Positions 23,872-31,915 of a DNA stretch of 32,817 nt are shown piece after piece. The notes under the pieces were generated by a model, which saw nothing but the letters and a program-made list of their open reading frames with translations, was not told where the DNA came from and did no database searches. The DNA is taken from NCBI GenBank assembly GCA_030748495.1, contig JASMLX010000070.1, positions 1-32,817 on the forward strand, given 5' to 3'. Positions within the stretch are counted from its first letter, which is position 1, and each line of letters opens with the position of its first letter. Source of the stretch: Candidatus Poribacteria bacterium. Its GTDB lineage: Bacteria; Poribacteria; WGA-4E; UBA9662. A program made the translations under genes and the position numbers.

Positions 23872-24447
23872 TCACTGATTTGATTCGCAATTATTAATCA
23901 CAAAGTGGGCAGACTCTTTTGGTCTGAATCTGATCCAATGTTCCTCGTCATTTCGTCTCCAAACTCCATTCCAACTCTCATCTTGTGGGTTTTTGTATAT
24001 CTCCTGATCCCGCTTCTTTCCCCGCCTAATAGCCTCATCAATGGGACAATCGATCCAGACCATCACAGAGAAATAGTCTGTCAGTTCTGGACGAAATAAC
24101 CCAACCCCTTCGACAATGATTTGACCTATATGTTCAATTCGTTTCGTTTTTACCACCGAATTACTGATCCAATCAAAATGTCCATACTCAAGCACTCGAT
24201 CGCCGTTAAAAAATGGGATCAATATCTCGCTTTCCAATCGCCTAAAGTCCACACACTCCCAGTTTGAATAGTTGGTGGCTACCTGATCGATTATGAAGGA
24301 ATCCAGGCTAATAACCGGAATATTCATAAAGCCGGCAAGTAAATCGGCAAATGTAGACTTGCCGCTCCCCCCAAATCCTGAAATTGCCATTACCGATGGT
24401 AATGGAAGCGCTTTTATATGTTGAGGGAGTTCGTGCGGAATTATCAT
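23872..24447 (-). CDS. P-loop kinase, uridine-kinase-like
   Basis: 191 residues. The Walker A GFGGSGKS lies at 24-31 after a hydrophobic strand (VMAISG). SLDSF follows as the substrate-strand Asp. VEGVGLFRPEL is the EG(V/L)xxF segment of uridine kinase/phosphoribulokinase-like NTPases. IDCPIDEAIRRGKKRDQ carries the lid arginines. It should phosphorylate a small hydroxyl compound (nucleoside, pantothenate or similar) in the cytoplasm. It is a little shorter than Udk (~210). No partner gene is adjacent; it faces away from the Gfo/Idh genes. The upstream sequence offers no strong Shine-Dalgarno, so the start is tentative. Confidence 0.78.
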   Translation of the reverse strand: MIIPHELPQHIKALPLPSVMAISGFGGSGKSTFADLLAGFMNIPVISLDSFIIDQVATNYSNWECVDFRRLESEILIPFFNGDRVLEYGHFDWISNSVVKTKRIEHIGQIIVEGVGLFRPELTDYFSVMVWIDCPIDEAIRRGKKRDQEIYKNPQDESWNGVWRRNDEEHWIRFRPKESAHFVINNCESNQ

Positions 24448-24534
24448 ACTAACCAGTTTAGCTCAGTGGGGTTAGTTTTTCCACCTCAATTCACGCTCAG
24501 TACAGCCTCTTTTTGAACTCTAGGCGTAGCTGAG

Positions 24535-24840
24535 GACCGGGCTCTGTACTAGTCGCAGGAACATTGGTTGTGCTAACAACTTGGATTTCGCTTGGGACCG
24601 CTTCAAGCCGTTATCAGCCAGTAATCCGTCAATTTTGACTTCGGTATTGCCTTCAGCATCAGCGCAAAATCCTTGCGACTGTGCAATCCAATTCAGATTG
24701 TCTGCGTCCCCGGCATTCCATCCCTCTTACGGTTGATGAAATCCCTCAAAGTACGCAATCATTCGTATCATCTCACTGACCTCTGACAATATAATGTCAA
24801 CAAGATTGACAAGTGTACCCTCCTCTGCTATGCTCGTTGT
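24535..24840 (-). pseudogene. Unrecognised coding relic with one in-frame stop
   Basis: The minus strand reads TSIAEEGTLVNLVDIILSEV and SEMIRMIAYFEGFHQP, then TAA. In the same frame follow EGWNAGDADNLNWIAQSQGF and CADAEGNTEVKIDGLLADNG, to a TAG near 24535. The unbroken frame on both sides of the stop and the coding-like composition suggest a small gene recently killed by one stop, or two short genes. I do not recognise the family. Confidence 0.35.
24795..24834 (+). promoter_or_regulatory. Promoter with an operator-like inverted repeat over the -35
   Basis: TTGACA (24806-24811), a 17-bp spacer and TATGCT (24829-24834) form a sigma70-like promoter 140 bp before the first Gfo/Idh gene. TGTCAA (24795-24800), five bases, TTGACA (24806-24811) is a perfect inverted repeat whose right arm is the -35 box, a layout typical of a repressor operator. 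The repressor is not in the window. Confidence 0.5.
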
Positions 24841-24973
24841 AACCGGATTTTATCCCATGTCCAGTCCAGGTCTATAACCTATTATCCCTTGTTTAAGGTT
24901 TTAGCCGTGTCAACCGGATGTTAATCTGGGCTGAAATTGAAAGAAATTAAAAATCGTACAGAGGTTGTGACTT

Positions 24974-26008
24974 ATGTATCGTATTGGCATCATCGGGCTG
25001 GGCAGTATCGCCGCCCGTTACTCAACCCCTTCGGATCCCTATCCCTATTGCCATACTGGTGGCATTCGGCAGTGTGAGGCCACGGAATTGGTGGCAGTTG
25101 CTGATATGTCTGACGACCGAAAATCTGAATTCCAGCAGACCTGGGGACCCGATTTCCCTGAGAACAGTATTCAATATTACGACAGCGACGTGGAGATGTT
25201 GGAGGGTGAAAATCTCGACATTGTAGCAGTGTGTGTGCGAGGTCCGTTCCATTTTGCCGTAATGGAAAATGTGTTGAAAGCCGACATCAAAGCCATCTTT
25301 CTAGAGAAGCCGGCTGGATGCTCGTTGCAGGAGGTCGATTGGATGACAGCCGGGGCCGACCAGAAAGGAATCCCGATTGTGGTCGATTATTCACGGCATT
25401 GGGCGCCACACCTGTTGCGCTTGCAAAGCTTGGTTAGGGACGGCCTGGTGGGTGAAGTCAAGTCGGTGATCGGATATTGTGGTGGTACGATCCTGTCTTT
25501 CGCTATCCACAATACCGATATGATCTGCCAATTCGCCGGCTACGACCCGGCTTCGGTGGCCGCGCATGTCAGGGACGGGAGCGGCACGGCCAATCCGGAC
25601 TATGAACCCGAACCGGCCATCGTCGGTTCATCTATCCGCTTCAATAGCGGTGTTCAGGGGTTTCACGTCGGGGGAAACGCCAAGCGCGGCTCCTTTTCGG
25701 TAGACGTGCTGGGGACGGAAGGACTGCTGACCGCCGGTTACGGCAGGGGTATGACCCGGTTAACCGACAGCGACGGAAAAGTGGTCGATAACGACACCCT
25801 GGATCTACCTGAAAATGCCAGCGTCTTCCAGGTCGCTTACCAGCAAATCGCCGACTACCTGGACGGCGGTGATCTACCCGACTGTACCGGAGGCGACTAC
25901 ATGGCGGTCAATGAAATCGGGTTTGCTACCATTGAGAGTGGTCTGACAGGTCAAACAGTTGAGATTCCAAACCAGAAGCGAGATCGGTTGATCTACGCCA
26001 ATGGATAA
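24974..26008 (+). CDS. Gfo/Idh/MocA family oxidoreductase 1
   Basis: 344 residues. These cytoplasmic enzymes use NAD(P) to oxidise or reduce a hydroxyl of sugars or cyclitols. Rossmann motif GLGSIA is at 8-13. The family catalytic Lys is in EKP (111-113), and the active-site His/Asp pair is in AIHNTD (178-182). The substrate domain follows as a beta-sheet (SVIGYCGGTILSF; GFHVGGNAKRGSFSVDVLGT). AGAGG lies 12 bp before the ATG. It is first of a two-gene unit, 30 bp upstream of a second, diverged family member. GGTILSFAIHNTD replaces the common GGGALxDxGxHxxD, so the Asp before His is missing, which may alter substrate choice. Confidence 0.9.
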   Translation: MYRIGIIGLGSIAARYSTPSDPYPYCHTGGIRQCEATELVAVADMSDDRKSEFQQTWGPDFPENSIQYYDSDVEMLEGENLDIVAVCVRGPFHFAVMENVLKADIKAIFLEKPAGCSLQEVDWMTAGADQKGIPIVVDYSRHWAPHLLRLQSLVRDGLVGEVKSVIGYCGGTILSFAIHNTDMICQFAGYDPASVAAHVRDGSGTANPDYEPEPAIVGSSIRFNSGVQGFHVGGNAKRGSFSVDVLGTEGLLTAGYGRGMTRLTDSDGKVVDNDTLDLPENASVFQVAYQQIADYLDGGDLPDCTGGDYMAVNEIGFATIESGLTGQTVEIPNQKRDRLIYANG

Positions 26009-26038
26009 ATTCAAACCGATAGATAACGGAGGCTAAAA

Positions 26039-27094
26039 ATGCCAGAAACCTATAGTGCTTGTTTGGTCGGTTGCGGCCGAATGGGTGCAACCATCGACGA
26101 TGAAGTAGCCGGTCGACCGGATAGCTTTTTATGGATGCCCTTTTCACACGCCGCCGCCGCAGTGGCCTGTGATCGCACCCGGTTAGTTGCCGTCTCGGAT
26201 GTGGAAGAGGAGAAAGCGGAGGCCATTTGCGCCCGCTACAAAGCTGAACGCCATTATACCGATTATCAGCAGATGATTCGGCAAGAAAAACCGGACATCG
26301 TCTGTATTGCCACCCGCCCTGCCTCCAGGGCTGAAATCACCATTTTCGCCGCTGAGAATGGAGTCAAGGGCATCTACGCCGAAAAGCCGCTCTGCTGTTC
26401 AATGGAGGAGGCAGATGCAATGGTAGAGGCTGTCCAGAAACATCAGGTCAAGTTTAACTATGGCACCCAACGCCGGTTTATGCCCTTCTACCGCCAGATG
26501 CGGCAATTGATCGACCAGGGCGAAATCGGCCAGGTCCAGTGTGTCATCGCCCAATACGGTGCCAGTTCCGCTCTGTGGGGGCTGACCCATGCTGCCGACA
26601 TGATGCTGTTCATGGCCGGAGACCCGGAAATCGACTTTGTACAGGGGTCAATTGTCTGTCAGGATTCGGATTGGGATGGTAATCGGTTGAACACCGACCC
26701 GGCCGTGACCAGCGCCTACGTCCGTTTTGCTAACGGGGTACACGGTTACAATACGGCCGGCACAGGCCCTGAATTTGAGGTCTGTGGTAACAGCGGTAAA
26801 TTGAGGACGCTGAACAACGGTATAGAGTGCCAGTTCCGCCAGTCAGGCGATTTTGCCCGTATTTTGGAGGAGGTCGGGTTTCCGGAGGTGGCCAGGAAAA
26901 GCGGTACCGAGATGGGCATCCTCGACATCGCGGAAGCCCTGGACCAAAACCGGGAAACGCAGGGCCCAATCCATCTGGCTCGAAGAAGCCAGGAGATCAT
27001 GATGGCGGCCATTGAGTCCCACCGTTTGGGCGGATTACGGGTCAACTTGCCAATGGAAAACCGGTCGTTGTATGTGGGGCGGCCTAACTGGTAG
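26039..27094 (+). CDS. Gfo/Idh/MocA family oxidoreductase 2
   Basis: 351 residues. GCGRMG at 11-16 is the nucleotide loop, EKP at 115-117 carries the catalytic Lys, and THAAD at 183-187 holds the His/Asp pair. It diverges strongly from the preceding paralogue (longer N-terminal loop DDEVAGRPDSFLWMPFSHA, and QRRFMPFYRQMRQLI after the active Lys), so the two probably act on different carbons or steps. GGAGG lies ideally 7 bp before the ATG. It is cotranscribed with the gene 30 bp upstream and converges on the isomerase gene with only 8 bp between the stops. Confidence 0.9.
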   Translation: MPETYSACLVGCGRMGATIDDEVAGRPDSFLWMPFSHAAAAVACDRTRLVAVSDVEEEKAEAICARYKAERHYTDYQQMIRQEKPDIVCIATRPASRAEITIFAAENGVKGIYAEKPLCCSMEEADAMVEAVQKHQVKFNYGTQRRFMPFYRQMRQLIDQGEIGQVQCVIAQYGASSALWGLTHAADMMLFMAGDPEIDFVQGSIVCQDSDWDGNRLNTDPAVTSAYVRFANGVHGYNTAGTGPEFEVCGNSGKLRTLNNGIECQFRQSGDFARILEEVGFPEVARKSGTEMGILDIAEALDQNRETQGPIHLARRSQEIMMAAIESHRLGGLRVNLPMENRSLYVGRPNW

Positions 27095-27102
27095 AGTCAC
27101 CC

Positions 27103-28005
27103 TCAGAGCGTCAACAGACGCTTCAGGTAGTCGCGACTGTTGACAGCATCGGTGAGGGGATCATCAGAGGGCGTATTTTCCAACAGCAGATCACCCGTAT
27201 AGCCGTCCTGGTGGAGTCGCTGGAGGATGGCGCTAAAGTCTACCCAACCGTCGGTAACCTCTGTCAAGACACCGGCTTCCGTCTTCTGCTTGAAGTGAAC
27301 CGAAGTCAAATCCGCCATCTCTACCTGCTGCCAAAAGGCGGCTAAGTCGTCTTTAACCGATCCGTCAGGCTGGTAGACATTGGCCTCATCGTAGGTCAAT
27401 ACGGTGCCTGTACCCTGGATCAGATCGAGAATTTCAGTGGCTGGTTGGATGGCGTTTTCCACGGCAAAGGTCGTGTGGGGAGACAGGTGATAATACCGGT
27501 CGATATTTGACCGGGCTACATCGGTCTTGATCTCCAGCGGCGAAGTTGGATCTACCAACCGTAACCGCGGAGCGTGTGGACAGAGGAGGTAGGCCAACTG
27601 CTTGGCCGTCTGGATCTCTGCATTGTCCGCGTCCAGGTCTACCGGTGGAGAGAGCCAGGAGTGAGAAATTGCATAGCTCAATTGTAAAGACGAAATTTGG
27701 GAAATGAAGGTCTCAACCTGCTGAAACAGATCGCCGTGCTGCTGCTTTATCGGTGGGTTACCGTCCGCCTGATTCCAGATGGCCCGGCAGATTTGCTGCC
27801 ACTGCTCCGGCTCATAGGCTTTCGCCGCCATTTCAATCTGTCCCACGAGTTTACCGAAGGCTGATTGTCTCAGGTATTCACCGTCTCGAACCTCAAAGTA
27901 GGTAAACCCGTGCGCGCCAAACTGCGTCGCCAGATCGACAAAGCGGTCTCCCTGCGCCATCTGTTCTGCCCAGATATTGGTTACAACTCCAAGTTTATCG
28001 AACAT
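27103..28005 (-). CDS. Sugar phosphate isomerase/epimerase (xylose-isomerase-like TIM barrel)
   Basis: 300 residues of the AP_endonuc_2/xylose-isomerase-like clan. Strands carrying likely metal ligands are HGFTYFEVRDGEYLR (Glu), TFAVENAIQ (Glu), VLTYDEANVY (Asp/Glu), DLTSVHFKQK (His) and DLLLENTPSDDPLTD (Glu near the C-terminus). Relatives include IolE, IolI and hydroxypyruvate isomerase, which move C=O groups or dehydrate polyols with a divalent metal. It is last of a three-gene minus-strand unit, 35 bp after the ThDP enzyme. An inverted repeat AGCGTC/GACGCT (27107-27122) at its 3' end, between the convergent operons, could slow polymerase but lacks a T-run. Confidence 0.82.
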   Translation of the reverse strand: MFDKLGVVTNIWAEQMAQGDRFVDLATQFGAHGFTYFEVRDGEYLRQSAFGKLVGQIEMAAKAYEPEQWQQICRAIWNQADGNPPIKQQHGDLFQQVETFISQISSLQLSYAISHSWLSPPVDLDADNAEIQTAKQLAYLLCPHAPRLRLVDPTSPLEIKTDVARSNIDRYYHLSPHTTFAVENAIQPATEILDLIQGTGTVLTYDEANVYQPDGSVKDDLAAFWQQVEMADLTSVHFKQKTEAGVLTEVTDGWVDFSAILQRLHQDGYTGDLLLENTPSDDPLTDAVNSRDYLKRLLTL

Positions 28006-28040
28006 TGTCTTCTCCCCCGCTAAAATTGTTGCACGATCGT

Positions 28041-29663
28041 TTAAGGTCTGGATCGACGGGCTTCCATATTGGAATGAACATCGATCAACACGGTTTGGCC
28101 CTCGGCATTAAGCTGTTGCGCCTGTCTCAATGCTGCCGCCATCTCGTCCGGTTGCGTTACCACTAAACCGGTAGCACCCAAGCCTTCGGCTATCTGGGCG
28201 TAGTCGCCCGTCATTTCGGTGGTGCCGAATCGCTGGCGAGCGGTCGGTGTTCCTCCCGGATAGGTAGCCATTCCGCCGTTGTTCAGCACTACGGTTGTGA
28301 TCGGTGCATTCGATCGGACCGCTGTTTCGATGTCGAGGCCCGACATCCCGAACGCGCCATCGCCCATGAAGTTGAGACAGAACTTGTCGGGTTGTGCCAG
28401 TTTGGCCCCAATCATCAGTGGAATACCAAACCCGAGATGCGTGGTTTTACCCCAACCGATATAGCTGTGCGGCACAGTGGCCGGATAAAATGGCAAGATC
28501 GAATCCCTGGGCGCACCAGCATCGTGGGTAACGATGCTGTTCTCCAGATCCAGGGTGTTGACGATATCGCCAATTACCCGATAGGTGTTCAGCGGGACTT
28601 CGTCTGATGTTAGAAGGGGTTGCCACTCCTGTAGCCATTCGGCTTTTAGAGCGGCAATCTCCGCTGTCACATCAGCCGGTTGGCAACCTCTCGACCTGAC
28701 CACTTCCAACACCTCCTCCAGCGTCAACCTGGCATCCCCCGGCAGCCCGATTTCAACCGTATAATCCTTATTGATATCCTCCAGGCTTTCGGTGTTGTGG
28801 ATGATGACCTTTCCATCCGGGATGGGTTGACCGTAGGGCGTGCGGGTCAGGCTGGTGCCGACAGCGAAGAGCAGGTCGGAGTCTTGAATCCAGCGGCGCG
28901 CCGGCAGCGTGGTGGCGCCACTACCGGCCCCCAGCGAGAGTGGATGCCGCTCATCGAAGGCCGATTTACCGCCCATGGTACAAAAGACGGGAGTACCGGT
29001 CGTTTCTACCAGCTCTTTTAGAACTCGGGTGGCTCCAGCAAACAGCACGCCCATTCCGGCCCAGATCACCGGTTTCTCCGCTTTTAACAGCAGATCCACA
29101 GCCTGCTCAATGTGGTCCAGATCGGGGCGTTGGCGGGAGCGCGCCGGCGGTCTATAATTGATCCGATCCGAAGAGAGTTCGCGCTGGCTAACGTCGGCTG
29201 GAATCTCGACAATGACGGGGCCCGGTCGTCCATTCCGTAAATGGTGAAAAGCCCGCCGCATCACGTTGGTTGTCTGATCAGGGTGGGTGATCGCTTCGGC
29301 GTAGGTCGAAACGGTTTGAAACGTACGCACGGCAGAAAAGTTAGGCCGAATAGCATAGTCGCTCAGAGGAGGCCCCGCCGGCAGATACAGTATCGGTACA
29401 TTGTCGCTGAAGGCCTGGGCAATTCCGCCCATCGAGTTTTCGGCTCCGGGACCACTCTGGGTCAGGGCAACGCCAAATTGCTCTCGGTCGCTGATTCGGC
29501 TGAAGCCGTCAGCGGCCATCAGCGCACCTCGTTCATGCCGAAACATGACCGGTCGAATGTTTGCCTTGGCCAACTCTTCGATCAGCGAGTTGGACGGGAA
29601 GCAGGAGACCTGTTCCACTCCTTCGGTTTTCAAAATTTGAGTAATTGCTTGTACGGTATTCAT
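28041..29663 (-). CDS. Thiamine-diphosphate-dependent enzyme (acetolactate-synthase-like)
   Basis: 540 residues with the three-domain ThDP fold. The PYR domain has the activating Glu44 in MFRHERGALMAADGFSR and the glycine-rich TQSGPGAENSMGG. The central Rossmann-like domain contains KPVIWAGMGVLFAG. The PP domain motif is GDG (434-436) to NN (461-462), binding diphosphate through Mg. Family members include acetolactate synthase, IolD, sulfoacetaldehyde acetyltransferase and benzoylformate decarboxylase. No FAD-specific signature or regulatory subunit gene was seen, which argues against branched-chain amino acid synthesis. With the neighbours, it likely cleaves or decarboxylates a 2-oxo intermediate of sugar or cyclitol breakdown. 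GAGGAGG lies about 16 bp before the ATG. Confidence 0.85.
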   Translation of the reverse strand: MNTVQAITQILKTEGVEQVSCFPSNSLIEELAKANIRPVMFRHERGALMAADGFSRISDREQFGVALTQSGPGAENSMGGIAQAFSDNVPILYLPAGPPLSDYAIRPNFSAVRTFQTVSTYAEAITHPDQTTNVMRRAFHHLRNGRPGPVIVEIPADVSQRELSSDRINYRPPARSRQRPDLDHIEQAVDLLLKAEKPVIWAGMGVLFAGATRVLKELVETTGTPVFCTMGGKSAFDERHPLSLGAGSGATTLPARRWIQDSDLLFAVGTSLTRTPYGQPIPDGKVIIHNTESLEDINKDYTVEIGLPGDARLTLEEVLEVVRSRGCQPADVTAEIAALKAEWLQEWQPLLTSDEVPLNTYRVIGDIVNTLDLENSIVTHDAGAPRDSILPFYPATVPHSYIGWGKTTHLGFGIPLMIGAKLAQPDKFCLNFMGDGAFGMSGLDIETAVRSNAPITTVVLNNGGMATYPGGTPTARQRFGTTEMTGDYAQIAEGLGATGLVVTQPDEMAAALRQAQQLNAEGQTVLIDVHSNMEARRSRP

Positions 29664-29804
29664 GGATAAACTGACGTAACCTCCTCGACCACGAAGGGTT
29701 TTTAAATGACGGATGGTATTAAAGGCGGTATCAAAGCGATGGGCTTAACAGTTTCGTCCTTTCACCATACGTCTCCTTTCAGGGAGAAAATAGATTGGCG
29801 GATT

Positions 29805-31268
29805 TTAGTCATCAATATAGATTCTATTCCAGTAGGTATGGAAGCCGGCGGGACCGGGATACCCGTCCCACAAGCGGCAATCTTCAGGAATCGGCCTGTC
29901 CCCGCCGCTTTTGAACCAGGAAACCAGTTTCAGGTCTAATCCCCGTCGCTCAATTTCATCCAGCGCAGCGGAATGCAACTCTTCAACGATCTTCGGATGC
30001 CGATCGGCGACATCGTCTAGGCTACCCAGCCTCGTTAGCTTGGCCTGCTCCGATTTAGCCGTTACCTCTAGGCACCACTCCTGGTCGAAACAGGTGAACA
30101 GAGAGGGGGCGAGTTCCTCGGTTTCAGGTCGCCAGTTCTGTGGCGTACCACCGGCGAGCGCCACCTGTCGCTGCCCGCTCGTGCCGTTGCGGGCCAGATC
30201 GAGGAGATCGTGGCTCACAACACCCGCCGGCATTGGCACATCAACTTCAGCCAGGCCTAAAACGGTGGCAAAAAAGTCCTGCGGTTGAGCGATGATCTGA
30301 CTGCGTCCCGTGTCACCATCCGGATGCCGGATGAAGAGCGGCACATGGCCTTCTGACTCTCGAACCGGTAACCCTTTGCCGAATTTTCTTCGCTCGCCCA
30401 CCTGCGTCCCGTGGTCGCCGGTAAATACGACGGCTGTGTTTTGGCTCAGACCGGTCAGTTCCATGGCGTCCAGCAGTTGGCCCAGGCAGTAGTCGACCCA
30501 AGTTAGTTTAGCCGGATATTGGGCTTTGATACGGGCTCTGGCCTGGTCAGAGAGGCGGTCGCTATTTCGATCTTGGTACAGACTGCGCGGATCGACACGT
30601 CCATCGTAATCTGGATCGGAGTCGTAGATCTTCATAAATTCGACCGGTGCGTCCCACGGTTCGTGCGGATCGAAACAGTCGATCCAGAGAAAGAAGTTGT
30701 CCCGATTGGCGTTGTCTTTCAGGAACTCGGCGGCAGTGTGAAATAGCTGGAAACAGTTCCAGTCTTCGTATTTTCGTCGGTTTCGGTTGGCTCTGGCGTA
30801 GGTGGCAATATGCCGACGGTTCAAGCCTTCATCGCCCAGCGGCTCAAACAGCGGATCGCGACACCAGTTCTCAGGCCACTGCAGGTTGTCGGTCACCCAG
30901 GGGCGATCCACCTCGGCCCCGCGGATGAAAGTCCAGCCGCTAAAGGGCCAGTCGAAGTTGTGTCCGCCGTTGACCAGGTGCGGTGTGTCGTGAATCAACT
31001 GGGTGGCGTATCCGGCTTGGCTCAAGGTCCAGGGGAGAGTTTGAATATCATGCCGAAGCGGTTTCCAGGGGTGGAACGGCCCACCGTATCGGCCCGTCAT
31101 CACGTCAGTTCGATACGGAATGGTCGGGAAACTGGCGCTAAAGGCACAATCGAAAGCCCAGGATTCTGCGGCCAGGCGATCGATATTGGGGGTTCGGATC
31201 CAGTCATTTCCATTAGTGCCGAGATGATCGTAGCGCAACGTATCGACCACAATAAAGATAATGTTCAC
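29805..31268 (-). CDS. Sulfatase-fold hydrolase with Thr at the nucleophile position
   Basis: 487 residues from GTG 31268. That start has GGAG 8 bp upstream, begins with the canonical first strand (NIIFIVVDTLR), and leaves the promoter at 31320-31348 upstream. A longer frame to 31331 would overlap the promoter. The alkaline-phosphatase superfamily core is clear: Asp9, PNIDRLA (27-33), PYRTDVMTGR (51-60), DPHEPWD (200-206) and GDHG (284-287, Asp285/His286). Sulfatases need C/S-x-P-x-R, with Cys or Ser turned into formylglycine; here it is Thr49-Ile-Pro-Tyr-Arg53. Thr is the nucleophile in NPP-type phosphodiesterases and phosphopentomutase of the same superfamily. The second metal Asp after Asp9 is Thr10. 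No signal peptide is visible, so it acts in the cytoplasm. It is first gene of the minus-strand unit. Confidence 0.85.
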   Translation of the reverse strand: MNIIFIVVDTLRYDHLGTNGNDWIRTPNIDRLAAESWAFDCAFSASFPTIPYRTDVMTGRYGGPFHPWKPLRHDIQTLPWTLSQAGYATQLIHDTPHLVNGGHNFDWPFSGWTFIRGAEVDRPWVTDNLQWPENWCRDPLFEPLGDEGLNRRHIATYARANRNRRKYEDWNCFQLFHTAAEFLKDNANRDNFFLWIDCFDPHEPWDAPVEFMKIYDSDPDYDGRVDPRSLYQDRNSDRLSDQARARIKAQYPAKLTWVDYCLGQLLDAMELTGLSQNTAVVFTGDHGTQVGERRKFGKGLPVRESEGHVPLFIRHPDGDTGRSQIIAQPQDFFATVLGLAEVDVPMPAGVVSHDLLDLARNGTSGQRQVALAGGTPQNWRPETEELAPSLFTCFDQEWCLEVTAKSEQAKLTRLGSLDDVADRHPKIVEELHSAALDEIERRGLDLKLVSWFKSGGDRPIPEDCRLWDGYPGPAGFHTYWNRIYIDD

Positions 31269-31319
31269 AAGCGTAACTCCAGCAGTTTGCTTAGTCGCAA
31301 CTACAAACCGATTTTTATC

Positions 31320-31348
31320 ATCATAACACAATCGATAACCCTTGCCAA
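31320..31348 (-). promoter_or_regulatory. Sigma70 promoter of the hydrolase-ThDP-isomerase unit
   Basis: On the minus strand, TTGGCA (31348-31343), exactly 17 bp, then TATGAT (31325-31320, 5/6 to consensus). The expected transcript start is about 45 bp before GTG 31268. This is among the two best promoter matches in the window and helps fix the hydrolase start. Confidence 0.6.
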
Positions 31349-31492
31349 CGAAAAAGAGACGGATTGATAAAACTGGTCAAACACGGCTTCAATCGGTGGA
31401 AGAGACAATCGCACCTTACCGTAGAGGCCAAGCAGTACCGATATGTTGGTTCTCCCCGGGGTTAGTGTGGGAGACAGAGGTAGCCCTATCCC

Positions 31493-31764
31493 GTAGGGGC
31501 GACGCAGCACTGAGTTATTGCTTGTTTGCCCATCCGGCGTGCGGGCGATGAATTCTGTCTCCGATTGACTTTCGATGCTTCGTCCGCCAACCACCACTAT
31601 TGGGCGAAGTATCTCACCCTAGCTGACCAACGCATCATCCACCTGCACCTGCACCAACTGAGAATCAAGATCCAAGGTGCTACTTCGCCCCTACAAGAAA
31701 AGCGATGGTCAACAGCAAAACCAGGGATTGAAGGAGAACTCCGGGTAATTGTCTCGCCCCCTAC
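31493..31764. repeat. GTAGGGGCGA inverted repeats, MITE-like
   Basis: GTAGGGGCGA at 31493-31502 is the exact reverse complement of TCGCCCCTAC at 31685-31694. A third, inverted copy with one extra C (TCGCCCCCTAC) lies at 31754-31764. The 31493-31694 pair would bound a 202-bp unit without transposase, as in a MITE or other dispersed intergenic repeat. No target duplication was identified. Confidence 0.5.
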
Positions 31765-31886
31765 AAAATGATAATTTTAAAGTAAGCGGCTGCTTGTTGT
31801 CATCAAGTGCCACTACTCCTTCGCTGATCGTGATGGTAAAATTGTATAAGAAGGTCGTGTTAGCATTTCCCAGCCCGTTTTCTTTG

Positions 31887-31915
31887 TTGACAAAAAAAGA
31901 AGCCTTTGTTAGATT
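31887..31915 (+). promoter_or_regulatory. Sigma70 promoter of the tandem-repeat protein gene
   Basis: TTGACA (31887-31892, perfect -35), 17 bp including an A-run, then TAGATT (31910-31915, 4/6). It lies about 100 bp before ATG 32016. Confidence 0.5.

Larger units (their letters stand above)
24448..24973. other. 526-bp intergenic region with relic and promoter
   Basis: It contains a minus-strand reading frame of about 100 codons with one internal stop (24535-24840) and, over its right part, a promoter with an inverted repeat (24795-24834) serving the Gfo/Idh genes. The rest is unassigned. Confidence 0.55.

Noticed and set aside
28041..29663. Biosynthetic acetolactate synthase (ilvB)
   Set aside because: No ilvN or other branched-chain genes nearby, and the neighbours are catabolic enzymes. 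Family membership alone does not support the symbol.
31269..31331. N-terminal extension of the sulfatase-fold gene to 31331
   Set aside because: The extra 21 residues are not family-like, would precede the invariant first beta strand, and overlap a strong promoter whose -10 is at 31320-31325.
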